From: Polyangium fumosum
GTDB lineage: Bacteria > Myxococcota_A > Polyangia > Polyangiales > Polyangiaceae
Assembly (NCBI RefSeq): GCF_005144585.1
Contig: NZ_SSMQ01000056.1
Span: 1 to 64,000 of the forward strand
Length of the DNA stretch: 64,000 nt
Direction of reading: 5' to 3'
The stretch's first letter is position 1. Each line of letters starts with the position of its first letter. Below are positions 7,471 to 16,085 of the stretch, piece after piece. Made by a program: the position numbers and the translations under genes. The notes beneath the pieces are model-generated. The model was given only the letters and a program-made list of their open reading frames with translations, had not been told where the DNA came from and did not search any database.

Positions 7471-10242
7471 ATGTACCACCTGCCGAATCCCCCGGAGGTC
7501 TTCGAAGGCCGAACGGACGAGCGCGCGTGGCTCTGCGAGCGGCTCACGCAAAGCCCCCTCTCCATCCTTTGGGGCCCGGTCGGCCTCGGCAAGACGGGGC
7601 TCGCGCTGCGCGTCGCCGCGGACCTTCGATTCTCACGCGCCGCCTATCACTCGGCGCTCGACACGCCCGAGGACACGACCTTCCTCATCGGCCTCGGGCG
7701 GTGCCTCGCCGGGCTCGCCGGAGAGACGGTCGAATGGCTGGCGCAGGGGCGCTCGCGCGCCGATCTCATCCTGCTGAACATCGAGCTCGCCGAGCGCGCC
7801 CGCGCCGTCGTCCTCGTCGACGACCTCCACGCGGTCGATCACGACCTCACGGAACGGTTGCTCTTATCGATCAGCCGTCACGCGCGCGCGAGCCGTTTCG
7901 TCGTGATGACACGCACGCGCCCCCGCCACGAGGAGCTCGCGGACAAGGCGCTCCGCATCGAGCCGCTCCCCGAGGACGACCTCGTCCGGCTCGTGCGTCG
8001 CTGCGCGCCCTTGCGCTCCGCCCCCGAGGCGGCGGCCCTCGCGCGCGAGGCCATGGGCTCCCCCTTCCGCGCCCGCCGCTTGGTCCTCTCGCAGGGCGCC
8101 GATCCGGGCGGGTCGCTGCTCGTCGACCTCGGCGACGAGGCGAAACGCGCCGTGCAAGCCTTGCGGGTCCTCCGCTTCGCGGTCGCGTTGCCCGCGCACG
8201 TCGCGCGCGAGCTCGACGAACGCGGGCTGATCCGGCTCACGGCGGGCGGGGTTCGTCTCGACGATCGCCTGCGCTCGCTGGTGGACACCGAGCCCCTCGA
8301 CGCCGAGGCGCGGCGTATCGCGCTTTCGCTGGTCCTCCACACCGAGGGCCCTGCCGCGGCGTTCGAGGCCGTGCGGCTCGCCATCGAGGAGGGCGACGCG
8401 GCGCTCGGCGCATCGCTGCTCGACGAGCGCCTGTTCACGCTCTGCGCGGCTGGGTATGCCGAGGGGCTCTTCGAGCTGCTCGGCCGCCTCGAAAGCCCGG
8501 CCCTGCTCGGGCATCGGCTCGGCTGCGCCGACTGGATCCACGGGGGCGCGTCGCTCGCATGGGCCACGGCCCTGCCCGAGCCCGCCGATCCCCACGTGCG
8601 CCTGCTCTGGTGCAGGTTGCTCGTGCATGGCGCCGCCGTCGCGCAGGCGCGCGACACGGCCCGCGCGCTCGCGGAGCACGGGCCGCTCGACGTCCAGACG
8701 GACGCGGCGTTGCTCCTCGCCGACATCCTCCGCCACACGGCGGAGGTCGACGCGTCGGTCGCCTTGCTCGAACGGATCGAGGTCCACAATCCCTCCCAGC
8801 GGATCGATCGCGACCTGCGGCTCGCGACCGCGCTCATGTTGCGCGGCGACTTCGCCCGCGCGACGGACATGCTCGCGTCCATGCCGGACCAGCTCCAGGG
8901 CCTCCGGGTCGAGGAGCGCCGCCGGCTGCGCGCCACGCTCGCCTCGGCGCTCCTCGCGTCTTCCCGCTTCCGCGAGCTCGAACGCGTGCTCGGCCCCGGC
9001 GAGCCGCCCGCCGATTGTCGCCCGACCGAGCTCTTCGCGCATCTCGCGCTGGCGGTCGAGCGCGGACGCTTTGGCCTGGGGCAGCGTCTCCTCGATCGCG
9101 TCGAGCCCTTCATCGACGAATCCGTCTACCTGCGCTTCGTCCACCGGTACAACACGCTCCGGTTGCGCCTCTTCGCGGGCCCCGGGCAAGGCCTGGAGGA
9201 GCTCGCGCGCGAGCTCGCCTTCGACGCCCCGCTCTTCAAGTTGCCGGAGCTCGTCGTGTGGGCCCTTTGCGCCAAGGCGGCCGTCGACGTCACGCATGCG
9301 CCGCCTGCCGCGCTCGCGGATCTGCCGGCCGGCATGGCGGTCCCGGAAGGAACGGCGCGGGTGCTGCACGAGGCGTGGCAGGGGATCGTCGCGGCACGTC
9401 GCGGCGCGGCGACGGCCTCGTTCACGGCGCCGCCGGACCTGCCGACCGACGTCGGGCTCGTCGCGCGACGCGCGGAGGCGGAGGCTGCGATCGCCCGGGA
9501 GGAGCTCGATCAGGCCGACGGCATCCTCGAAGGCGCGCTGGATATCGCCCAGCGCGAGGGCTTCGCGATCGAAGAGGCGAACCTGCTCGCCCTCCTGCTC
9601 GACGTCCGCCTCCTCCGCGCGGCGCGGGGCACGAGCGCGCGCACGCTCGTCGAGCTCATCGCGCGCATGCTTGCGCAGGCCGCGGAGCGACTCGGCTCGG
9701 CGCGCCTCGCCGCGGAGGCGCGCCTCGCGACGTGGCTCGTCTCGGACCGGAGGGACCCGGCCGTCCTCCTGGAGATGGCCGAAGACCCGGCCTCGCCCGT
9801 CGTGCGCCGGCGGGCGCGAGGGCTTCTCGGACGCGAGGTCACGCTCGACGCCTTGGACCGAAGAATCGTGGAGCGCTCGACCCACGCGGTGACGAGGAGT
9901 GAGGATCTGGTGGTGGTGGTGCTCGACCTCGAACAACGCACCCTGCGGCTGCCCTCGGGCAAGCAGGTGGACCTGTCGTCGGCGGACCTGCACGTGCGCA
10001 TCCTGGAGGTCCTCGTGCGCGGCGGCGGGCGCGCGACGAAGCAGGACCTGGTCCTCGGCGCGTGGGGCCTCGCGAGCTACCATCCGCACCGCGATGACAA
10101 GCGACTCCAGGTCGCTGTCCACCGGATGCGGCAGGTGCTGGAAGAAAACCCGAAAGAGCCGGCGCTGCTCCTCCGCGACGGAGACGGCTACCGCCTCGGC
10201 GCGCCCGTGCGCCTCGGCCGCCTCGGCGCGCGCGCGATGTAA
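7471..10242 (+). CDS. STAND-type ATPase with C-terminal winged-helix DNA-binding domain
   Basis: A 923-residue cytoplasmic regulator. Residues 35-42 (GPVGLGKT) are a Walker A motif and VVLVDDLHAVD at about 113-123 is a Walker B. MTRTRP is a probable sensor arginine region. The long middle is helical and Ala/Leu/Arg-rich, as in TPR-type arrays. Residues about 813-911 look like an OmpR/SARP winged helix: a strand pair, LSSADLHVRILEVLV, a recognition-helix region and the closing GDGYRLG wing. In AfsR-like proteins this domain is N-terminal; here it is C-terminal. A direct repeat follows the stop codon and precedes the next lipoprotein gene, a possible target. Confidence 0.88.
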   Translation: MYHLPNPPEVFEGRTDERAWLCERLTQSPLSILWGPVGLGKTGLALRVAADLRFSRAAYHSALDTPEDTTFLIGLGRCLAGLAGETVEWLAQGRSRADLILLNIELAERARAVVLVDDLHAVDHDLTERLLLSISRHARASRFVVMTRTRPRHEELADKALRIEPLPEDDLVRLVRRCAPLRSAPEAAALAREAMGSPFRARRLVLSQGADPGGSLLVDLGDEAKRAVQALRVLRFAVALPAHVARELDERGLIRLTAGGVRLDDRLRSLVDTEPLDAEARRIALSLVLHTEGPAAAFEAVRLAIEEGDAALGASLLDERLFTLCAAGYAEGLFELLGRLESPALLGHRLGCADWIHGGASLAWATALPEPADPHVRLLWCRLLVHGAAVAQARDTARALAEHGPLDVQTDAALLLADILRHTAEVDASVALLERIEVHNPSQRIDRDLRLATALMLRGDFARATDMLASMPDQLQGLRVEERRRLRATLASALLASSRFRELERVLGPGEPPADCRPTELFAHLALAVERGRFGLGQRLLDRVEPFIDESVYLRFVHRYNTLRLRLFAGPGQGLEELARELAFDAPLFKLPELVVWALCAKAAVDVTHAPPAALADLPAGMAVPEGTARVLHEAWQGIVAARRGAATASFTAPPDLPTDVGLVARRAEAEAAIAREELDQADGILEGALDIAQREGFAIEEANLLALLLDVRLLRAARGTSARTLVELIARMLAQAAERLGSARLAAEARLATWLVSDRRDPAVLLEMAEDPASPVVRRRARGLLGREVTLDALDRRIVERSTHAVTRSEDLVVVVLDLEQRTLRLPSGKQVDLSSADLHVRILEVLVRGGGRATKQDLVLGAWGLASYHPHRDDKRLQVAVHRMRQVLEENPKEPALLLRDGDGYRLGAPVRLGRLGARAM

Positions 10243-10253
10243 CCGCCCGTAAC
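10237..10253 (+). promoter_or_regulatory. heptamer direct repeat upstream of lipoprotein gene
   Basis: GTAACCG occurs at 10237-10243 and again at 10247-10253, a 10-base period. It overlaps the stop codon of the STAND regulator and lies 87 bases before the lipoprotein start at 10340. Direct heptamers about one helical turn apart are the usual sites of OmpR/SARP winged-helix proteins, and the gene just upstream encodes one. Binding is inference. Confidence 0.4.
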
Positions 10254-10339
10254 CGGAAGCGCGCCCGACCGAGGTGCATAGTGCTCTCCGTCAACCCAAC
10301 GCGCTCTCTTGCAGCGCGGAAATCGATAACGGAGGCACC

Positions 10340-11104
10340 ATGTCTCGTTTTGCTGGTCTGTGTATGCTCCTTGCCCTGGCTCCCCTTGCTTGCGTGGCCT
10401 CGCCGGGCGCGGAGGACGAGATGGAAGACGCGCTCGACGAGACGGTGTCGAGCAGCGCGTCGGCGATCACCACCGGGACCGAGGAGCTGTTCGAGAGCAA
10501 CATCACGACCGGCGCGCTCACGGCGACGCAGATTCGCACCAAGTACAGCTCGAAGCCTGCCACGTTCGGCAACTTCGTGCTGGGCATGCGTCAACGATCG
10601 TGCGGAACGAGCGGTTGTGGAGCCTGGCAGGGCGCCACGATCCCCGTGTACGAGCAGAGCAACGTGCTGGGCGACGCGTACGATTTCAGCGTCCCCATGG
10701 CAGTGAACGGCTTGGCACAGCTCAAATATGGGACCGGGACCAATGCCAAGAATCCGGTCGTGTACGGAACGGCGTATGTCACCCCTGCCTGGTACAACGG
10801 GCAATGCTGGGTGACCTTCAACGGCATGTTCAAGACGGCGTCCGGCAAGACGACGGCGACCATCTCCCATGACTATCAATGCATCGCGAACGGCAAGATT
10901 GCGGACAATCGGATCCTCCCGAAGCTCCCCCACGCGGCCGTGAATGCCACTCGCTTCATCGCCCGCAGCGACATCAGCGAGACCACGCCGCTCTCGGACG
11001 GGAGTTATGAAGAGCGCCAGTACGCGATTTATGCGCGGCTCGACCCGGCAGAGACGACGACGCTGGTCGTCGGCGACGACGGCTCGCTCAGGGCGAGCTG
11101 GTGA
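10340..11104 (+). CDS. secreted lipoprotein, unknown function
   Basis: A 254-residue protein with a lipoprotein signal ending at ALAPLAC. An acidic stretch (GAEDEMEDALDE) and a Ser/Thr-rich spacer follow, then a Tyr/Gly/Asn-rich beta-type globular region with four cysteines, two of them in CGTSGCG. No family recognised. ATG 10340 is chosen because GGAGG lies directly upstream and it gives the signal peptide. It follows the STAND regulator gene by 97 bases on the same strand and may be its regulated partner. It converges on the proline-rich lipoprotein gene across a 42-base gap. Confidence 0.8.
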   Translation: MSRFAGLCMLLALAPLACVASPGAEDEMEDALDETVSSSASAITTGTEELFESNITTGALTATQIRTKYSSKPATFGNFVLGMRQRSCGTSGCGAWQGATIPVYEQSNVLGDAYDFSVPMAVNGLAQLKYGTGTNAKNPVVYGTAYVTPAWYNGQCWVTFNGMFKTASGKTTATISHDYQCIANGKIADNRILPKLPHAAVNATRFIARSDISETTPLSDGSYEERQYAIYARLDPAETTTLVVGDDGSLRASW

Positions 11105-11113
11105 AGCGAGCGA

Positions 11114-11147
11114 AGGGCGCGGCTTCGCCACCTACCCGCGGCGCCCT
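11114..11147. terminator. possible bidirectional terminator hairpin
   Basis: AGGGCGC at 11114-11120 pairs with GCGCCCT at 11141-11147, with a GG/CC pair possible inside, in the 42-base gap between two convergent genes. There is no clear T-tract on either side, so the role is uncertain. Confidence 0.4.
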
Positions 11148-12385
11148 CAACGCGCCTCGAGCCGGGCGCCCCCGCCGAGGAAGCGCTTCGCCGCCTCGTG
11201 CTTCACCACGCGCGTCGGCGCGCACAGCCTCAATTTCCCGCCCTCGACGCGATCGACCTTCGGCGCGCCCAGATAGGGCGATGAGAGGAACGCGCTCCGC
11301 TCGATGCACACCTCCTTCGCCCCGGCCGCGGGCTTCGGGACGTTGATCTCGCGCCGCACCTTCGTGACGACGTGCCCCGTCTCGGCGGCGAGCGCGGTGC
11401 CCGCCGCGAGATACCAGCGCTCCACGCCGAGCACCCCACCGAATCCGAAACCCACGCCCCCGCTTGGCCCGGGACCGGGCGCTTCGTACGCTCTGACCTC
11501 GGCCTTCGCCGCGAGCACCGTCGCCGAGCCACACGGGCCCGACAACGGAAACCCGACCTGCGCACCCTTCGGCTCGACCGTCGCGGCCAGCGGCGCCATC
11601 AGCCAGATCCGCAGCGGCACGCGCGTCTCGGCGAAGCCTACGTCCTTCGCGTGCAGCGCGAACTTCGGCTCGAATGTCTCCCACGTCTCCTTCGGCGGCG
11701 TGAGGTACGCGTGCCCGATCGACGCCGCGGGCAACACGACCGGCAGCCACGCGAACGTGAACCCGACGAGCGAGCGCCCGTCCGCGAGCGGCACGATCGG
11801 CGCTCCGGGCAACACCTCGATCTTGCTTCCGTCGGGGTAGGACGCCGTGAATTTCGTCGTGACGACCGGCGCGAGATCCTCGCGCTTCACGAACAGCCGG
11901 AGCCGCTCGACATCGAACTGGCTCCGCAGGTGGAACCACGCGCAGTTGGTGACATCGTTTTGCGCACCGTCGAGGAACGGCGGCTCGACCTCGACGAATG
12001 CCCCCTTCGCCGCGACCACCCGCATCGGCACCGCCTCCGCGACGTGATCCTTGCGCGCATCGAGCTTCGCGAGCTGGAGCCGCGGCGCGTCCTCCATCGC
12101 CGCCAGGTAAAACGGCGCATCGACCCATACCAGCACGCTGCCCGCGAGCGGCGCGGAAAGCGGCGCACCTTGGGGCTCGGCGCGCTCCAGCACCGGCGCC
12201 GCGGGCTTCTCGGCCGGCGGCGGAGGCGGGACGGGCGCGGGGGGCACCGGCTCCGGCGCAGGCGTAGGCGCAGGCCGCGCCGCCACGACGACCGGCGCCG
12301 GCTCCTCGGCGACCGGCGCTGAACTCCCGCCACAACCCACGAGCACGATCGCCACGGCGATCGTGCTGAACCGCAACACGTACAT
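11147..12385 (-). CDS. proline-rich lipoprotein, unknown function
   Basis: A 412-residue protein with a signal peptide and lipobox VLVGC. A long Pro/Ala/Val spacer (PAPTPAPEPVPPAPVPPPPP region, residues about 28-65) follows, typical of an arm crossing periplasm or peptidoglycan. The folded part is beta-rich with several Trp and few cysteines, including repeated VLVWVD/WLMAPL-type strands. No known domain recognised. ATG 12385 is the first ATG with a proper signal; a TTG lies 12 bases further upstream. It is divergent from the next lipoprotein gene (12612), sharing a 226-base promoter region in which I see no strong operator. Confidence 0.8.
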   Translation of the reverse strand: MYVLRFSTIAVAIVLVGCGGSSAPVAEEPAPVVVAARPAPTPAPEPVPPAPVPPPPPAEKPAAPVLERAEPQGAPLSAPLAGSVLVWVDAPFYLAAMEDAPRLQLAKLDARKDHVAEAVPMRVVAAKGAFVEVEPPFLDGAQNDVTNCAWFHLRSQFDVERLRLFVKREDLAPVVTTKFTASYPDGSKIEVLPGAPIVPLADGRSLVGFTFAWLPVVLPAASIGHAYLTPPKETWETFEPKFALHAKDVGFAETRVPLRIWLMAPLAATVEPKGAQVGFPLSGPCGSATVLAAKAEVRAYEAPGPGPSGGVGFGFGGVLGVERWYLAAGTALAAETGHVVTKVRREINVPKPAAGAKEVCIERSAFLSSPYLGAPKVDRVEGGKLRLCAPTRVVKHEAAKRFLGGGARLEAR

Positions 12386-12611
12386 GCCGAGATACAATCA
12401 GTTCCCGCCCACAAACGCTACCTTGCTGCGCTGCGGCGGGTTGCGATCGATGTATCGGCCCGCCCGTCGGACACGTCCGGCCATCCTTAACGAATTCGCT
12501 GCGGAAGAATGGGATGCGCCCTCCTGGCCACCTCCTCATACCACACGCGGCGCCCTTGCCATGCCGATGCTCATGAGCAATAAAAGGTCCCCTCACCCTG
12601 GAGATGACATG

Positions 12612-13970
12612 ATGAACAAATCGCGCTTCCTTGCAATCGGTCTCCTGGCTGCCCTCGCCGTGCCCGCGTGTGCTGCGCAGGATTCTACGCTGCCGGAGGA
12701 GACGGGGTCGGCCGCCTCCGCCGCTGCGGCGACCCGAATCTATGCCTCGGAGGGAGACCTCGACTTCTCCTTCGAGACGCTCGGCACTTTCGAAGAGCGC
12801 GACGGCGTCCGCGCCCTCATTTTTCGCGGCACCGCGAACCGCTACCTGAAGAACGTGTTCAGCTTCGTGCCCGATGACGCCTTCGGGCAAGCGAACATCA
12901 TCAGCGAGCGCCGGCTCGAAGTCGTGATCCACGAGGGCCACGAGCTGAATAGCTTGCTCTCGGGCCTGCCGCTCTTCGTCTCCATCAACACCTTCACGGG
13001 CACGCCCAACCAGTACACCGCCCGCGTCGAGATCGGGGCGCGTTTTTACGATTTCCTCGGGGCGAGTGACCTCTGGATCGACGAGGTCGTGCAGCCCTTC
13101 TACGCCGTCAACGGCATCGATAACGTCGTCTATCGCGGCGGCGTCGACGTGCTCGGAAACCCGCTCACCGTCACGGCGCCCGACGGCGCGCCGTCGGTCT
13201 TCCCCGTCGACGCGAATAGCTACCGCCTCGACTGGTCATACGCGAATCTGCACGACGCCATCGATCCGCACACGCAGCACCTCTCCTTCAGCGCGACGCG
13301 CCCCAACGGCACCGTCGCGAACAAGACGGCGCGCCTCGTCGCGCGCGTGACGGGCCTCGCCCTCACCTCCGGCGACCCCTACGAAGTATGGCAGACGCCC
13401 CCGTGTGAGCCGGCCGTTTATAGCTGCTACCACAGCCAACCCGCGGGCACGACCGACTTCGCGGCGTGTGGCACCTACCGCCAGGTGCAGCGCTGCGTCT
13501 ATGCGAATGCGTGTGACGTGAACCAGGAGCCCCTCTCGCTCTCCCCGCTCGACGCTGCCTCGCTCGAACCGGCACGCGCGGCGTGGAACCAGGGATCGAC
13601 CGGCTACAACTGGCGCAACCTCCAGCCCGTCGCCGCCTACGACACGCCGGAGTGCCCGGAATCGCCGATCACGATCGCGAGCGTGATCGACGAAATCGCC
13701 TCGACGGATCAGAACCAGCCGGCCGTCGAATACGGCACGTTCACCGATCGCGCCGGCCTCTCTTCGACCACGTTCTTCGGATCGAACGGCGGCAGCGCCC
13801 TGCTCGCCGCGATCGACGCGTTCGCGGGCGGCGGCAACATCGAGGCGTGGCACTACAGCGAGCAGGTCTCGTGCCACAACTGCACCGACAACATCACGCG
13901 CGTCGTGCTCTTCTACCCGGATAGCGGCGTGGTCCTCGTCCTCGACGGCAATTACGGCTACGATTCCTGA
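12612..13970 (+). CDS. secreted lipoprotein, cysteine-rich, unknown function
   Basis: A 452-residue exported protein starting with a signal peptide ending in VPACAA, compatible with a lipobox cysteine. The mature part is rich in aromatic residues and Asp/Asn, strongly beta-like. Cysteines are concentrated in the second half (CEPAVYSCYHS, CGTYRQVQRC and CHNC segments), suggesting several disulfides. Two adjacent ATGs (12609, 12612) are possible; GGAG lies just upstream of both. No family recognised. The frame is open about 240 bases further 5' but lacks a signal sequence there. Confidence 0.8.
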   Translation: MNKSRFLAIGLLAALAVPACAAQDSTLPEETGSAASAAAATRIYASEGDLDFSFETLGTFEERDGVRALIFRGTANRYLKNVFSFVPDDAFGQANIISERRLEVVIHEGHELNSLLSGLPLFVSINTFTGTPNQYTARVEIGARFYDFLGASDLWIDEVVQPFYAVNGIDNVVYRGGVDVLGNPLTVTAPDGAPSVFPVDANSYRLDWSYANLHDAIDPHTQHLSFSATRPNGTVANKTARLVARVTGLALTSGDPYEVWQTPPCEPAVYSCYHSQPAGTTDFAACGTYRQVQRCVYANACDVNQEPLSLSPLDAASLEPARAAWNQGSTGYNWRNLQPVAAYDTPECPESPITIASVIDEIASTDQNQPAVEYGTFTDRAGLSSTTFFGSNGGSALLAAIDAFAGGGNIEAWHYSEQVSCHNCTDNITRVVLFYPDSGVVLVLDGNYGYDS

Positions 13971-14010
13971 TCGGAAACCGGACGGGTCCTGCGATCCGAC
14001 CGACGGCCTC

Positions 14011-14754
14011 TCAGCCTCCCCGACCAGCCTCGAACGCGCGGACGGCGTCGAATCCGCGCGCAGCGAAACGAGGCGCATAATCACGCTCCAGCGTTCGCTC
14101 CACGATCTTGCCGTACCGCGCCGGAGGCATGAGCCCCCAGGCACGATCCTCCGCGGCAATCGCGTCATTTCCCTTTGCGCTGGGTGGCGCGTAGTTCCGC
14201 TGCAGGCGCCCGAACATCGCCGGCAGCTCGGCATCGACGAGGCGTCGCACATCGTCGGCAAAGGGAAATTCGAGGAAATGGTCGAGCATGCTCCAGCCGA
14301 AGTCCCGGTGCCGGACCTCGTCGCGCAATACGCGGTCGAGCGTGCGCCGCGCTTGGGGTACGGTGCACCCTTCGCGCAGCACCTTGAACAGCGGCACCGC
14401 CACCGTTTCGCCCAGGCAAAACACCTCGATCCCTGCGCGCGCCGCGGCCAGGTGAAGGGGCTCCGACGAACTGCGGCGCAGCCCGAGCGTCTCCTGGGCG
14501 AGGACAGGCGCCTCCTTTCCGCCGGCCGCTCGGTATGTCGCGTGGCTCATGCGGGCGTGGGCGAGCTCGTCCTTGACGATACGTAGACCGTCGTGGATGA
14601 GGTCGGGCGAGACGCCGAGCTGGATGAGCCAGAGCGTCAGGTGCTGCGTGATCGCAGCCGAGCGGTATTCGGCGTGCACGCGGCGGAGCCATTCGGCGCG
14701 GACCGCGTTGCTCGCGGCGGCGCGTGGAGCGCGCTTCGAGGAGGGCGAGGGCAT
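14011..14754 (-). CDS. ferritin-like domain (di-iron) protein
   Basis: A 247-residue all-helical protein with two candidate metal-binding helix pairs. The first includes Glu in HAEYRSAAITQHL and the ExxH of VKDELAHARMS; the second includes GIEVFCLGE and the ExxH of LRDEVRHRDFGW. This E...ExxH twice pattern is that of ferritin-like/rubrerythrin-like di-iron carboxylate proteins. It could be an oxidase, a hydroxylase or an iron-handling protein; sequence alone does not decide. It starts 7 bases after the stop of the cysteine-rich lipoprotein gene and is very likely co-transcribed with it. It has no signal peptide, so it probably acts in the cytoplasm. Confidence 0.88.
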   Translation of the reverse strand: MPSPSSKRAPRAAASNAVRAEWLRRVHAEYRSAAITQHLTLWLIQLGVSPDLIHDGLRIVKDELAHARMSHATYRAAGGKEAPVLAQETLGLRRSSSEPLHLAAARAGIEVFCLGETVAVPLFKVLREGCTVPQARRTLDRVLRDEVRHRDFGWSMLDHFLEFPFADDVRRLVDAELPAMFGRLQRNYAPPSAKGNDAIAAEDRAWGLMPPARYGKIVERTLERDYAPRFAARGFDAVRAFEAGRGG

Positions 14755-14761
14755 GGCAGGT

Positions 14762-15316
14762 TCAGGGGCTCGGCGATAGGCATACCGAAACGGTCATGCC
14801 GCAAGCGTCGCACGCCAGGTTGTAGCAGGGATCGATGACCGCTTCCTGGCACGTCTTGTCGTCGCCACACGTGACGCCGACGCAGTCCACCTTGGCAAAA
14901 CAGCCAGCCTGCGGAAGAAGGGGAGGCTCGCAGCCCGGGACGAGCCAGCGGCAGTCCTCGGTCGCGCTGCACTCCGCCTCGGTCGCGAGGGCCTGGCACG
15001 TGTCCGGGGGATTGTCGGGCGGGATCGGGGGATTGCACGGAATCCCCGCATCGACGACCCAGACGTCGTCTTTGCACGTGGCCTTTGCGGGTTGAGGACC
15101 GCAGCCGACATTGAACTCGTAGTCGCACGTGAGGTCGCCGCTACAAGCCTCTCCCTGCAACGGCTGCTCGGGAGGACAGGAAGGCGCCTCGGTGGGAGGC
15201 GGGTTCGACGTGACGGTCGTCTCGATACAACCGGGCAACAACGCGACGGTCGCCACCTGGGCAAAGGTAATGACGAAGGGCTTTCGTCGAGGCTTCTGCT
15301 TGCGGGGAAGAGGCAT
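14762..15316 (-). CDS. cysteine-rich lipoprotein in operon with ferritin-like gene
   Basis: A 184-residue predicted lipoprotein: a very basic n-region, hydrophobic core FAQVATVALLPGC with lipobox cysteine, a Pro/Thr spacer, then about 16 cysteines in short repeating blocks (CPPEQPLQGEAC, CDYEFNVGC and similar). It resembles small disulfide-rich modules common in myxobacterial lipoproteins. The ATG at 15316 gives the signal peptide; the frame extends upstream without one. It is the first gene of a probable two-gene operon with the ferritin-like protein downstream. Promoter should lie in 15317-15453, where I recognise no distinct element. Confidence 0.82.
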   Translation of the reverse strand: MPLPRKQKPRRKPFVITFAQVATVALLPGCIETTVTSNPPPTEAPSCPPEQPLQGEACSGDLTCDYEFNVGCGPQPAKATCKDDVWVVDAGIPCNPPIPPDNPPDTCQALATEAECSATEDCRWLVPGCEPPLLPQAGCFAKVDCVGVTCGDDKTCQEAVIDPCYNLACDACGMTVSVCLSPSP

Positions 15317-15453
15317 GGTCGTTCTCTCCAAGGATGGCGCAAGATGGCGCAACGGGCGCGAGAATAGGCTCGACGGGACGAGCCATGCAACAACCGTGCG
15401 TTCAGCGGCGCCGGGTTCCTGATGTGCCGTGGGAATTCGAGCGCTGGCCTTCC

Positions 15454-15990
15454 TCACGCCCGCAGCACGCGCTCACTCTCGTCCGCCCAGCTCAACCACG
15501 CGCGCTCACGCGTGATGCCGAGGCGCAGCGTCAGATAGATCATTTTTTTCCACCGCGGCATCGTGTCGACCGGCTCCGCATAGTGCTGCGCCGCGATCGC
15601 CTCGTAGGTGGCGAGCAGCGCCGCATGGTGCTCACGCGCGAGCGCGAGCTGGGCACGTAGATCCTCGATGCCGACAAGCTCGGCCGCGAAAAACTTGATC
15701 ATCAGCGGGTCGGCGTGCCGGGGCGCCTCGGGCGGCTCGCGAAACCAGTCGGCGAACGCACGCCGGCCTTTCGCCGTGATCGTGTACACCTTCTTGTCCG
15801 GCTTGCCCTGCTGCGCGACTTCCTTGAATCGCACGAGCCCCGCCTCGGCGAGCGTCGCGAGCTCGCGATACACCTGCTGGTGTGTCGCGCGCCAGTAGAA
15901 ACCGGCGACTTCGTCGAACTCCTTCGTGATCTCGTAGCCCGTGGACGGGCGCGCGCCGACGACGGCCAGGATCAAATGCTTCAGGGACAA
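15454..15990 (-). CDS. PadR family transcriptional regulator
   Basis: A 178-residue regulator. The N-terminal winged helix begins SLKHLILAVVGARPSTGYEI and continues with the recognition helix around THQQVYRELATLAEAGLV and the wing strand KKVYTITAKGRRAF. This is the PadR signature. The C-terminal half is the helical dimerisation region (VirR-like, with LRAQLALAREHHAALL). It is divergent from the Lnt-like gene and the 95-base gap plus the start of that gene holds two palindromes with PadR-type geometry (ATGC-N8-GCAT), so it probably represses itself and the acyltransferase. Confidence 0.93.
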   Translation of the reverse strand: MSLKHLILAVVGARPSTGYEITKEFDEVAGFYWRATHQQVYRELATLAEAGLVRFKEVAQQGKPDKKVYTITAKGRRAFADWFREPPEAPRHADPLMIKFFAAELVGIEDLRAQLALAREHHAALLATYEAIAAQHYAEPVDTMPRWKKMIYLTLRLGITRERAWLSWADESERVLRA

Positions 15991-16016
15991 GGCGAGGCTC
16001 CTCCGATCGGTCTACG

Positions 16017-16034
16017 TATGCACAGAGTTGCATA
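16017..16034. promoter_or_regulatory. PadR-type operator palindrome, copy 1
   Basis: TATGCA, six bases, TGCATA: a perfect inverted repeat 27 bases upstream of the padR start. Its inner form ATGC-N8-GCAT parallels the ATGT-N8-ACAT consensus known for PadR proteins. A second copy lies 41 bases away. Confidence 0.65.
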
Positions 16035-16057
16035 TCCCGACGCCGGATGCTAGGACC

Positions 16058-16075
16058 TATGCCACAAGGTGCATA
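16058..16075. promoter_or_regulatory. PadR-type operator palindrome, copy 2
   Basis: TATGCC, six bases, TGCATA: the same 6-6-6 layout as copy 1 with one mismatch, centred 41 bases (about four helical turns) from it. It overlaps two early ATGs of the acyltransferase frame, which is a reason to prefer the later start at 16086. Confidence 0.6.
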
Positions 16076-16085
16076 TGTGGTCGCG

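Noticed and set aside
7392-9902. 836-residue plus-strand frame overlapping the first STAND gene
   Set aside because: Arg/Ala-rich composition with no domain, whereas the alternative frame shows Walker motifs and a winged helix.
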